Part shown: piece after piece, positions 1 through 5,174 of the stretch | How the letters are laid out: every line of letters begins with the position of its first letter | How positions within the stretch are numbered: position 1 is the first letter of the stretch | Assembly (NCBI GenBank): GCA_965369805.1 | Contig: CBDURG010000097.1 | Location: forward strand, 1 to 7,077 | DNA length: 7,077 nucleotides | From: JAGLRQ01 sp965369805 | Lineage (GTDB): Bacteria; Auribacterota; UBA6266 | Direction: 5' to 3' | Program-made: the position numbers and the translations under genes | The notes under the pieces: model-generated | What the model was told of the DNA's origin: nothing | The model's input: the letters and a program-made list of their open reading frames with translations, nothing else | Databases searched by the model: none

Positions 1-693
1 CAGGAATTAGAAAACAGCCTTAAAAGACTTGGCGTGGATTATGTTGACCTTTATCAAATTCACTGGCCTTCTCCCGATGAGGATATTGAAGAAGGATGGG
101 AGGAGATATCAAGGCTTATTGAAGAGGGGAAAATAAGATTCGCGGGAGTTTCAAATTTTTCTGTTGAACAAATCAAGAGAGCTGAGAAAATATATCCTGT
201 AGCATCTTTGCAGCCGCCGTATAGCATGCTTAACCGGGGAATAGAATCTGAGATTCTCGGGTATTGCAAAGAGAGAGGTATTGGCCTTGTTTCCTATAGC
301 CCAATGGCATGCGGGTTGTTAACCGGCAAATATAATCAAAAGAAAATAGAATCTTTACCTGAAGAAGACTGGAGAAAAAGGGAAGGTAAAGAGTTTCATG
401 AACCCCGTCTTCTTGCGAATCTTGAATTACTGGACAAATTGAAGCCTATTGCCGATAGGAACTCAATTACAATGCCTCAGCTCGCAATAGCCTGGGTGCT
501 GAAAAAAAAGGCGATAACCGCGGCTATTGTAGGTGTTCGAAAACAGGAACAGATTGAGGAAACATCTAAAACCGCTAACGTGACTCTCAGTGATGGTGAT
601 ATTGTGGAAATCGAAGGATATTTACAAGAACGTGATGAAAATCTAGGCATAAAACATGAATTAAGGAAAGATGTTCCTGCGAAATATGAATAG
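1..693 (+). CDS. Aldo/keto reductase, 5'-truncated by the window edge
   Basis: This is an NAD(P)H-dependent oxidoreductase of the aldo/keto reductase superfamily, a cytosolic TIM-barrel enzyme that interconverts carbonyls and alcohols. The reading frame is open from base 1, and 230 residues are visible before the TAG. The family pattern already runs from the first codon (LKRLGVDYVDLYQIHWP), so the in-frame GTG at base 34 is an internal Val and not the start. His21 of the visible part, in YQIHWP, is the conserved active-site His; the Asp, Tyr and Lys of the tetrad should lie upstream of the window. Other hallmarks are GVSNF (49-53), QPPYSMLNR (71-79), YSPMACGLLTGKY (99-111) and the C-terminal cofactor-binding segment IVGVRKQEQIEE (176-187). 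About 80-100 N-terminal residues are probably missing. The substrate cannot be read from sequence. A hairpin downstream separates it from the sugar-acid genes, so a shared pathway is possible but unproven. Confidence 0.93.
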   Translation, partial: QELENSLKRLGVDYVDLYQIHWPSPDEDIEEGWEEISRLIEEGKIRFAGVSNFSVEQIKRAEKIYPVASLQPPYSMLNRGIESEILGYCKERGIGLVSYSPMACGLLTGKYNQKKIESLPEEDWRKREGKEFHEPRLLANLELLDKLKPIADRNSITMPQLAIAWVLKKKAITAAIVGVRKQEQIEETSKTANVTLSDGDIVEIEGYLQERDENLGIKHELRKDVPAKYE

Positions 694-712
694 ATTTAAG
701 CGCGATGTCCTG

Positions 713-799
713 CCCGTTTTGTTTTGCGAAACGAAGTGGCGGGATTCATTTACCCCCGCCGCTTTGTTTTTCCGCACAAAAGCAAAGCAAAACTACGGG
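713..799. repeat. Long imperfect palindromic element, GC-richer than its surroundings
   Basis: Two nested stems can be drawn by hand. The outer arms 713-727 and 782-799 pair over 15 bp, with a 3-base bulge at 793-795 and one G-U pair. The inner arms 728-743 and 755-770 pair over 16 bp with a few G-U pairs around an 11-base loop. About 11 bases (771-781) stay unpaired on one side. The element can also be read as two diverged direct copies, each running from a CCCG/GCCG-TTTTG start to a CGGG-A-TCAT end. An alternative hairpin pairs GCTTTGTTTT near 761 with AAAAGCAAAGC ending near 788. Such a structure between genes resembles a dispersed palindromic repeat (REP or MITE-like), but copy number elsewhere in the genome is unknown. 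Confidence 0.6.
728..771 (+). terminator. Candidate rho-independent terminator after the aldo/keto reductase
   Basis: The inner hairpin has a 16-bp stem: 728-743 pairs with 755-770, including the core GGCGGG/CCCGCC. Its 3' arm ends in a T-rich run (767-771). It starts 34 bases after the reductase stop codon, a natural place to end that transcript. The T-run is itself largely part of the stem, which is less typical of an intrinsic terminator. The hairpin may instead be only a repeat element. Confidence 0.4.
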
Positions 800-810
800 G
801 ACTCATGTAA

Positions 811-814
811 GGAG
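811..814 (+). promoter_or_regulatory. Shine-Dalgarno site that sets the start at 821
   Basis: GGAG lies 6 bases before the ATG at 821, within TAAGGAGATAGAA. It decides in favour of that start, directly before a signal peptide, over the in-frame ATG at 671. The latter would overlap the reductase gene and translate the palindromic repeat. Confidence 0.8.
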
Positions 815-820
815 ATAGAA

Positions 821-1147
821 ATGAAAAACTTAATTGTTCTATTAGTCTTTAGTTTATACGTTTTTAATTCGGTTTTTGCAGAAGATGATGTTGTCACTGA
901 ATCAGTAAAAAGTGTGGGCAATCTTGTTATCGCGACGGGAAAATCCGTTGGAGCTGTTTTAGAAACCGCTGTTAAAACCTTTAATCCCGAAGAAGGGAAC
1001 AAGGGCTATGTTGTTGGAGAGTCTCCTGTTGTCGAGGCTAAAACTGAAAAGGCTACGAAATCTGTCATGGAAGAAGACAATAAGTTTTCAAGCCAGAAAT
1101 ATAAGGGCAAACTTACTCTTGGAACATATGAAGAAAAAAGTAAATAA
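821..1147 (+). CDS. Small exported protein with 11-residue periodicity, function unknown
   Basis: I do not recognise this 108-residue protein. Residues 1-20 form a clear signal peptide: Lys2, a hydrophobic core (LIVLLVFSLYVF), and a VFA-ED signal peptidase I-type site after Ala20. There is no lipobox Cys, so a soluble periplasmic or secreted product is expected. Residues 30-54 show three 11-residue steps: Lys30-Ser-Val-Gly, Lys41-Ser-Val-Gly and Lys52-Thr-Phe. Small and aliphatic residues lie between them, a spacing seen in amphipathic membrane-binding helices. The C-terminal half (about 60-108) is charged and low in hydrophobics, probably disordered. The start at 821 is chosen from the GGAG site and the signal peptide. 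The stop lies only 9 bases before the next gene, so it is probably co-transcribed with the aldolase, although an exported product is an odd partner for cytosolic sugar enzymes. Confidence 0.75.
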   Translation: MKNLIVLLVFSLYVFNSVFAEDDVVTESVKSVGNLVIATGKSVGAVLETAVKTFNPEEGNKGYVVGESPVVEAKTEKATKSVMEEDNKFSSQKYKGKLTLGTYEEKSK

Positions 1148-1156
1148 GCGTACAAA

Positions 1157-1792
1157 ATGTTCATTTTAGAAGAATTTTTAAAACTTCCGGTTCTGGGTAT
1201 TGTGAGAGGAGAAAATAATTTTCCTATGGAAGATGTTTTCAATGTTGCGGTTGAAGCGGGGTTAAAACATATTGAAATTGCCCTTAACACCCCGAATGCG
1301 TTTAAGCATCTTAAAAAAATGCACGCAAAATTTTCAAAAATTCTTTGTATTGGCGCGGGAACAGTCCTGAGCGTTGACGACTGCAAAAAAGCAATAGATA
1401 CAGGCGCTCAATATATTGTCACTCCCTCCTATATTCCGGAATTAATTGATTGCTGCCGGGAGAAAAATGCGGGAATATTTGCGGGAGCGCTTACCCCCAC
1501 GGAAGTTTTTAATGCATGGGAGAGAGGAGCAGATATGATAAAAGTTTTCCCCTCGTTTTCTTGTGGCGGGCCTGAGTATTTTAAAGCTTTAAACGGTCCA
1601 TTCAATCAAATAAAGTTTCTGGCAGTGGGCGGTATAAGATTAAATAATATAAAAGATTATTTTAAAGCCGGCGCTTCCGGGGTTGCTTTTGGTTCCAGTA
1701 TTTTTACAAAAGAGTATATCCAGCAAAGGGATTTTAATTTAATAAAAGATGGAATTGTTTCTTTTGTTGAAGAAGTTGTAAAATTCGTGTAA
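1157..1792 (+). CDS. KDPG/KDPGal-family class I aldolase
   Basis: The 211-residue protein belongs to the Eda/DgoA family. These are cytosolic Schiff-base aldolases that cleave 2-keto-3-deoxy-6-phospho-sugar acids to pyruvate and glyceraldehyde 3-phosphate. Visible active-site elements are Arg17 (IVRGE), Glu40 (IEIALNTP), GAGTV (67-70) with Thr69, VTPSY (88-92), the Schiff-base Lys129 in IKVFPS, and the phosphate-binding GG (158-159) and GSS (179-181). These match E. coli DgoA Arg14, Glu37 and Lys126 with a constant shift of three. Asn44 follows the DgoA pattern (EIPLN), whereas E. coli Eda has Arg at this place, so the motifs lean towards 6-phosphogalactonate-type aldolases. Annotation pipelines would probably call it eda; I leave the symbol open between eda and dgoA. 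Length is normal and the enzyme looks intact. No clear Shine-Dalgarno precedes the ATG; translation may be coupled to the gene ending 9 bases upstream. Confidence 0.92.
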   Translation: MFILEEFLKLPVLGIVRGENNFPMEDVFNVAVEAGLKHIEIALNTPNAFKHLKKMHAKFSKILCIGAGTVLSVDDCKKAIDTGAQYIVTPSYIPELIDCCREKNAGIFAGALTPTEVFNAWERGADMIKVFPSFSCGGPEYFKALNGPFNQIKFLAVGGIRLNNIKDYFKAGASGVAFGSSIFTKEYIQQRDFNLIKDGIVSFVEEVVKFV

Positions 1793-1812
1793 AATTCTCT
1801 CTGCTTTCGACT

Positions 1813-1830
1813 ATTTATTCGTTAATAAAT
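1813..1830. repeat. Perfect AT-only inverted repeat upstream of the DRE-TIM aldolase gene
   Basis: ATTTATT-CGTT-AATAAAT is a perfect 7-bp inverted repeat with a 4-base spacer. It lies between the aldolase stop and the AGAGG ribosome-binding site (1836-1840) of the next gene. The stem is all A-T, so as RNA it would be weak. It could be a small operator, or chance in AT-rich DNA. Confidence 0.3.
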
Positions 1831-1850
1831 TTAACAGAGGATCTATTATA

Positions 1851-2792
1851 ATGTACAGGACGGGAATTAACGTTTTTGATTGCACAATCAGGGATGGAGG
1901 ACTTATTAATAATCATTTCTTTAAGAAGGATTTTGTAAAGAAAGTTTTTAAAGCTATTGCTAAGTCAGGCATTGATTATATGGAAGTGGGTTATAAGAAC
2001 TCCGATAAAATATTTGACAGAAAAGAATATGGTTTGTGGAAATTTTGCGATGAGTCTGATATCAGGGATGTTATTGACAAAACCCATCTAAAAATATCTG
2101 CTATGGTGGATATAGGCAGGGTTTTCCCGGAAGACATCCTTCCCTTTAAGGACAGCATACTGGATATGATAAGGGTTGCTTCTTATGTTAAGGATATTGA
2201 TAAAGCTATAAAACTTGTAAACATGATTAATGATAAAGGTTATGAGGCAACGATTAATATCATGGCGATATCAAAAGCATTAGATCCTGAACTGGGAGAA
2301 GCCCTTGAACAAATAGAATCTGAAACTAAAGTAAAGGCTGTATATGTTGTGGACAGTTTTGGAGCTCTTTATTCTGAGAAGATTCATTGTCTGATAGAAA
2401 AGTATCAAAAACACCTCAAGACAAAGGAAGTTGGTATCCATGCCCATAACAACATGCAGTTAGCTTATGCCAATACTATAGAAGCTGTTATAAAAGGCGC
2501 AAATTTCCTTGATGCTACCATTTTTGGGATTGGCCGTGCGGCGGGTAATTGTCCGCTGGAACTGCTTCTCGCGTTTCTTAAAAACCCAAAATTTGATGTT
2601 GCCCCGATACTTGAGGTAATTCAATCGGAATTTTTGAAATTGAGAAAGGAAATTGAGTGGGGTTATATCATTCCGTATATGATTACAGGAATGTTTAATG
2701 AACATCCGCGTTCCGCGATAGCATATAGAAAGACATCTGGTAAGGATGATTATATTAGTTTTTATAATCAATTTAATAGTGTCACGGACTAA
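1851..2792 (+). CDS. DRE-TIM metallo-aldolase, 4-hydroxy-2-oxovalerate-aldolase/HMG-CoA-lyase-like
   Basis: The 313-residue protein is a metal-dependent TIM barrel of the DRE-TIM metallolyase superfamily (HMG-CoA lyase, isopropylmalate synthase, 4-hydroxy-2-oxovalerate aldolase). The signature is plain: Arg14-Asp15 in DCTIRDGG, Glu45 in MEVGY, Asp168 in DSFGALY, the metal-binding HAHNN at 197-201 (His197, His199), and GIGRAAGN at 226-233. These enzymes make or break a C-C bond next to a 2-keto acid or thioester enolate. It probably belongs to the subgroup labelled 4-hydroxy-2-oxovalerate aldolase-like, but the reaction is doubtful. In DmpG the RDGMH motif carries the catalytic-base His21; here the matching residue is Leu18 (RDGGL). 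I see no obvious dehydrogenase-docking C-terminal domain. The ATG has AGAGG 10 bases upstream. It sits between a class I aldolase gene and a uronate-reductase-like gene, suggesting sugar-acid or keto-acid metabolism with an unknown substrate. Confidence 0.85.
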   Translation: MYRTGINVFDCTIRDGGLINNHFFKKDFVKKVFKAIAKSGIDYMEVGYKNSDKIFDRKEYGLWKFCDESDIRDVIDKTHLKISAMVDIGRVFPEDILPFKDSILDMIRVASYVKDIDKAIKLVNMINDKGYEATINIMAISKALDPELGEALEQIESETKVKAVYVVDSFGALYSEKIHCLIEKYQKHLKTKEVGIHAHNNMQLAYANTIEAVIKGANFLDATIFGIGRAAGNCPLELLLAFLKNPKFDVAPILEVIQSEFLKLRKEIEWGYIIPYMITGMFNEHPRSAIAYRKTSGKDDYISFYNQFNSVTD

Positions 2793-2816
2793 CAAAATTC
2801 CTCTAAGATTTTATGT

Positions 2817-4241
2817 ATGAAACAGACTTTTCTTCAGTTTGGCGATGATAATTTTATAAGGGCGTTTGCCAATGGGTTAATACATGAGCTTAATAAGAAG
2901 ATACCTGTTGGTTCTGTTATAATGATTCAGCCCAGGCATTGCGGGAGGGTGAGTGAATTAAACAATCAAAGTAATTTGTATACGCTCCTCTTGAGAGGAG
3001 TTTCTTCAGGAAAGCTTTTTCAAAACAGGGAAATAATTAACTGTATTTCAGAGGCAATAAATCCATACCGGGAATATGAGAAATACTCGGCGCTGTATAA
3101 AGCCCAAAATCTGAAATTTGTAATATCGGACACCGGCAGGAACGGGATTATTTATACAGGTGAAGATAGTTTAAACGATAAGCCGCAAGAAAGCTTTCCC
3201 GGAAAAATAACAGCATTTCTCTTCAGTAGATATAAATATTTCAAAGGAGCGGGCGACAGGGGCCTCATATTTCTTCCATGTGAAGATATCGATAAGAATG
3301 GGTGGCGGTTAAAAGATATAGTATCAAAAATATCAAGTGACTGGGGCCTTAGCGAAGAATTTTTGAAGTGGGTTAATGAAAGCAACTATTTCCTTTCAAC
3401 ATTGACGGATAGGATTGTTTTAGGATATCCCTTTGAGGAGACGGCTCTTCTTGAAAAGACGATGGGATATACTGACCGCTTGATAGATGTTGCTGAACCG
3501 TATTACCGCTGGGTGATTCAGGGTCCTAAAGATCTTAAAAAAGAGATACCCTTTAATAAGTTATCCTTAAGGAAGATTATATATACGGATGATTTAACTC
3601 CGTACAGGAATCTAAAAACCCGCGTTTTTGATGAGTTAAGTGTTTGTGTCGCTATGATAGGCCTGCTTTGCGGTAAGAAAAACTTTCAGGATGTGATGGA
3701 TGATGAAATCTTGAAAGAGTTTGTGAAGAGGCTGCTTTTTTGGGAAATAGTTCCCTCTATCGGACAGACTGATGACAGCGCCCTGAAGTATGCAGAAGAA
3801 GTAATCGAACGATTTAAGAATCCGTATATCAAACAACAGGCTTTTAAGGTTTTTTTAAAAAATGGTATGGACCCTGAAAGAAGGTTGATTCCATCAATTA
3901 ATGCCCACATGAGAAAAAGAGGCAATCTGCCCGTTCACCTCATTTTTTCTCTGGCGCTCAATATATATTTTTGCGGCAGGGAACAATATATTAAAAATCT
4001 TGAGATAAAGGGTGATAAATTTTTAAAGTTTTGCGGAAAAATGTGGAAACATGTGGGGAAATCCGCGAAAGGAATAAGTTTAATGTCTGATAAGGTTATT
4101 TCTTCAAAAATTGTATTAGACAGTAATGCGGCTAAAATTAAAGGTGTAAAGAGGATGCTTACTGTTCAGCTTATTAACATAACCAGGCATGGGCCGAAAA
4201 AATCATTGGCGAAAGTAGTAAAAAGAAAAAATAAGAGATAG
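2817..4241 (+). CDS. UxaB-like (altronate oxidoreductase/mannitol dehydrogenase family) protein with altered catalytic residues
   Basis: This 474-residue protein is near-normal length for tagaturonate reductase (UxaB, roughly 480), which reduces tagaturonate to altronate with NADH in galacturonate breakdown. Family landmarks in order are LQFGDDNFIRAF (6-17), FVISDTGRNGI (101-111), FLPCEDIDKNGWRLK (152-166), STLTDRIVLGYP (194-205), EPYYRWVIQGP (227-237), IVPS (311-314) and ERFKNPYIKQQ (331-341). The catalytic segment normally reads K-x4-N-x2-H (RKVxILNGAHT in UxaB). Here it reads KTRVFDELS, so Lys267 is kept but the Asn is Asp272 and the His is Ser275. The N-terminal GEGNF nucleotide-binding turn has become GDDNF, losing a Gly. 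The frame is otherwise intact and well conserved, so this looks like a divergent paralogue with changed chemistry or a non-catalytic role rather than a decaying gene. The C-terminus is Lys/Arg-rich. The ATG lies 24 bases after the previous stop without a clear ribosome-binding site. Confidence 0.85.
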   Translation: MKQTFLQFGDDNFIRAFANGLIHELNKKIPVGSVIMIQPRHCGRVSELNNQSNLYTLLLRGVSSGKLFQNREIINCISEAINPYREYEKYSALYKAQNLKFVISDTGRNGIIYTGEDSLNDKPQESFPGKITAFLFSRYKYFKGAGDRGLIFLPCEDIDKNGWRLKDIVSKISSDWGLSEEFLKWVNESNYFLSTLTDRIVLGYPFEETALLEKTMGYTDRLIDVAEPYYRWVIQGPKDLKKEIPFNKLSLRKIIYTDDLTPYRNLKTRVFDELSVCVAMIGLLCGKKNFQDVMDDEILKEFVKRLLFWEIVPSIGQTDDSALKYAEEVIERFKNPYIKQQAFKVFLKNGMDPERRLIPSINAHMRKRGNLPVHLIFSLALNIYFCGREQYIKNLEIKGDKFLKFCGKMWKHVGKSAKGISLMSDKVISSKIVLDSNAAKIKGVKRMLTVQLINITRHGPKKSLAKVVKRKNKR

Positions 4242-4268
4242 TCTGTAGGATCAAAGATCTATCATTAA

Positions 4269-4338
4269 ATACGAGATACTGCTTTGGATACTATTTATGA
4301 TGTTTTTAACTATATACTATTCACCAGATACGAGATAC
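4269..4338. repeat. Intergenic spacer with two exact copies of ATACGAGATAC
   Basis: The 11-base unit ATACGAGATAC occurs exactly at 4269-4279 and 4328-4338. GATACTAT (4287-4294) and ATACTAT (4314-4320) lie between the copies. The 104-base spacer (4242-4345) has no convincing small ORF and no terminator hairpin. A related string, GATACGATATACTAT, appears in the next large spacer near 6772-6786, which points to a dispersed intergenic repeat family. TATACT at 4313-4318 could serve as a -10 box, but I find no good -35 partner. Confidence 0.55.
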
Positions 4339-4345
4339 CGGTTCT

Positions 4346-5083
4346 ATGAGATGGATTAAAAATTTATTTTTTTCAACGTTGAAGATCCTATCGGCTGTAA
4401 TTCTTACGCCGCTTGCCTGCGGGCTTTCGGCAGCGTTGTATATATCTGTTGCTCAATATTTTAATATAACGACATTGTTACCTTTCTTGCTGGGTTTTGG
4501 TTTATATCTTCTTGTTTACGCCATTTTGCAGCAGCCTATACGAACATACATTTTTACTCATGAACTTGTGCATGTTATCTGGGTTTTAATATTTGGGGGG
4601 AAGGTCAAGGATTTTAGGATGGGCAAAAAGGGAGGGAGCGTTAAAGTTTCCAAGACTAATTTTATAATTGAACTTGCCCCGTATCTTTTCCCTCTTTACT
4701 GTATTCTCTCAATTCTGGTTTATGTTATGGCGGGTTTGTTTATTGATGTGACGCCTTATTGGAAAGTAATGTCATTTGTTGTTGGCTTTTTCTGGGCGTT
4801 CCATTTTACTATTACAGCATATGTTTTAACTAAAGAACAGACAGATTTCCGGGGCCCCGGTGTAGTCCTTTCACTCGTAATAGTTTATATATTTAACGTA
4901 ATAATACTATCACTTATTATATGTTTCTTATCCGATTCCATGTCTTTTAAAGCTTATGTAGTGAATTCAATAGATAAGGCATTAATCTGTTACAAAGCGG
5001 TTTATTCTACGTGTTGTAAAGTATGGATGGAGTCAATAAAATGGCTGGAAAATATCAAGCAGTGTTTCTGGTTGGCTGGGTAG
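4346..5083 (+). CDS. Polytopic membrane zinc metalloprotease, M50-like
   Basis: The 245-residue integral membrane protein has hydrophobic segments near 12-35, 42-62, 70-84, 107-134, 140-161 and 172-195. It carries HELVH at 72-76, the HExxH zinc-binding and catalytic motif, inside a hydrophobic stretch as in site-2-protease-like (M50) intramembrane proteases. After it come FGGKVKDFRMGKKGGSVKV (83-101) and ELAPYLFPLY (109-118), which resemble the GG-containing region after HExxH in M50B-like proteins. The classical LDG third-ligand motif is not seen; Asp167 in EQTDFRGPG and His153 are the visible candidates. Such enzymes cut membrane-embedded regulators or small membrane proteins, but the substrate is unknown. 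No strong ribosome-binding site precedes the ATG; the nearby ATG at 4351 is out of frame and stops at once. The tail (about 205-245) is Cys/Lys/Trp-rich, and its coding DNA is overlapped by a small ORF in another frame. Confidence 0.75.
   Translation: MRWIKNLFFSTLKILSAVILTPLACGLSAALYISVAQYFNITTLLPFLLGFGLYLLVYAILQQPIRTYIFTHELVHVIWVLIFGGKVKDFRMGKKGGSVKVSKTNFIIELAPYLFPLYCILSILVYVMAGLFIDVTPYWKVMSFVVGFFWAFHFTITAYVLTKEQTDFRGPGVVLSLVIVYIFNVIILSLIICFLSDSMSFKAYVVNSIDKALICYKAVYSTCCKVWMESIKWLENIKQCFWLAG
5029..5032 (+). promoter_or_regulatory. Shine-Dalgarno site for the overlapping micro-ORF
   Basis: GGAG lies 8 bases before the ATG at 5041, inside the 3' end of the protease gene. It is better placed for that ATG than for the in-frame ATG at 5023, which it lies downstream of, and it is the main support for translation of the 38-codon ORF. 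Confidence 0.55.
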
Positions 5084-5157
5084 CTTTGTTTCTGAGTTCA
5101 GTCGCTTTTTCTGACACTGAAAAGAGCACGGAGCGCGGATTCAGAGAAATAATCTGA
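5041..5157 (+). CDS. Probable 38-residue exported peptide overlapping the protease gene
   Basis: This short ORF (ATG to TGA) lies in a different frame from the protease gene and overlaps its last 43 bases. It encodes Lys4, a hydrophobic run (AVFLVGWVALFLSSVAF, 7-23) and a polar tail (DTEKSTERGFREII, 25-38). The AFS-D junction after Ser24 fits a signal peptidase I site (Ala at -3, Ser at -1), giving a mature tail of only 14 residues; alternatively it is a single-pass membrane peptide. GGAG stands 8 bases upstream. It fills most of the gap before the acyl-CoA ligase, leaving 17 bases. I do not recognise a family. Placement beside an intramembrane protease could mean partner or substrate, but that is inference. 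It could also be a chance ORF. Confidence 0.45.
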   Translation: MAGKYQAVFLVGWVALFLSSVAFSDTEKSTERGFREII

Positions 5158-5174
5158 ATGGAAGTTGCTTTATT

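Noticed and set aside
34..36. GTG as start codon of the aldo/keto reductase
   Set aside because: Family-typical residues continue upstream to base 1, no ribosome-binding site precedes it, and the catalytic Asp/Tyr/Lys region would be missing; it is an internal Val.
705..818. 37-codon ORF (ATG at 705) inside the palindromic region
   Set aside because: No ribosome-binding site, composition dictated by the repeat arms (Cys, Pro and Lys/Gln runs), and it ends at the Shine-Dalgarno of the real gene.
671..820. A 50-codon N-terminal extension of the secreted-protein ORF from the ATG at 671
   Set aside because: It overlaps the end of the reductase gene, translates the palindromic repeat and buries the signal peptide, whereas the ATG at 821 has a good GGAG site directly before a signal peptide.
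1006..1386. 126-codon reverse-strand ORF
   Set aside because: It lies antisense to the secreted-protein and aldolase genes, has no recognisable family features, and the + strand genes explain the region. The other reverse ORFs in the window are rejected for the same reason.
2582..2605. Frameshift or lost C-terminal domain in the DRE-TIM aldolase
   Set aside because: The frame stays open with plausible sequence to 2792, and shorter homologues without the dehydrogenase-docking domain are expected in this superfamily; there is no sign of a break.
2460..2795. 111-codon reverse-strand ORF
   Set aside because: Antisense to the conserved end of the DRE-TIM aldolase gene; the product is a low-information shadow with no motif or credible start site.
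4284..4318. Promoter for the membrane protease using TTGGAT and TATACT
   Set aside because: The spacing of 23 bases is too long for sigma-70, and no better -35 box lies 16-18 bases before TATACT.
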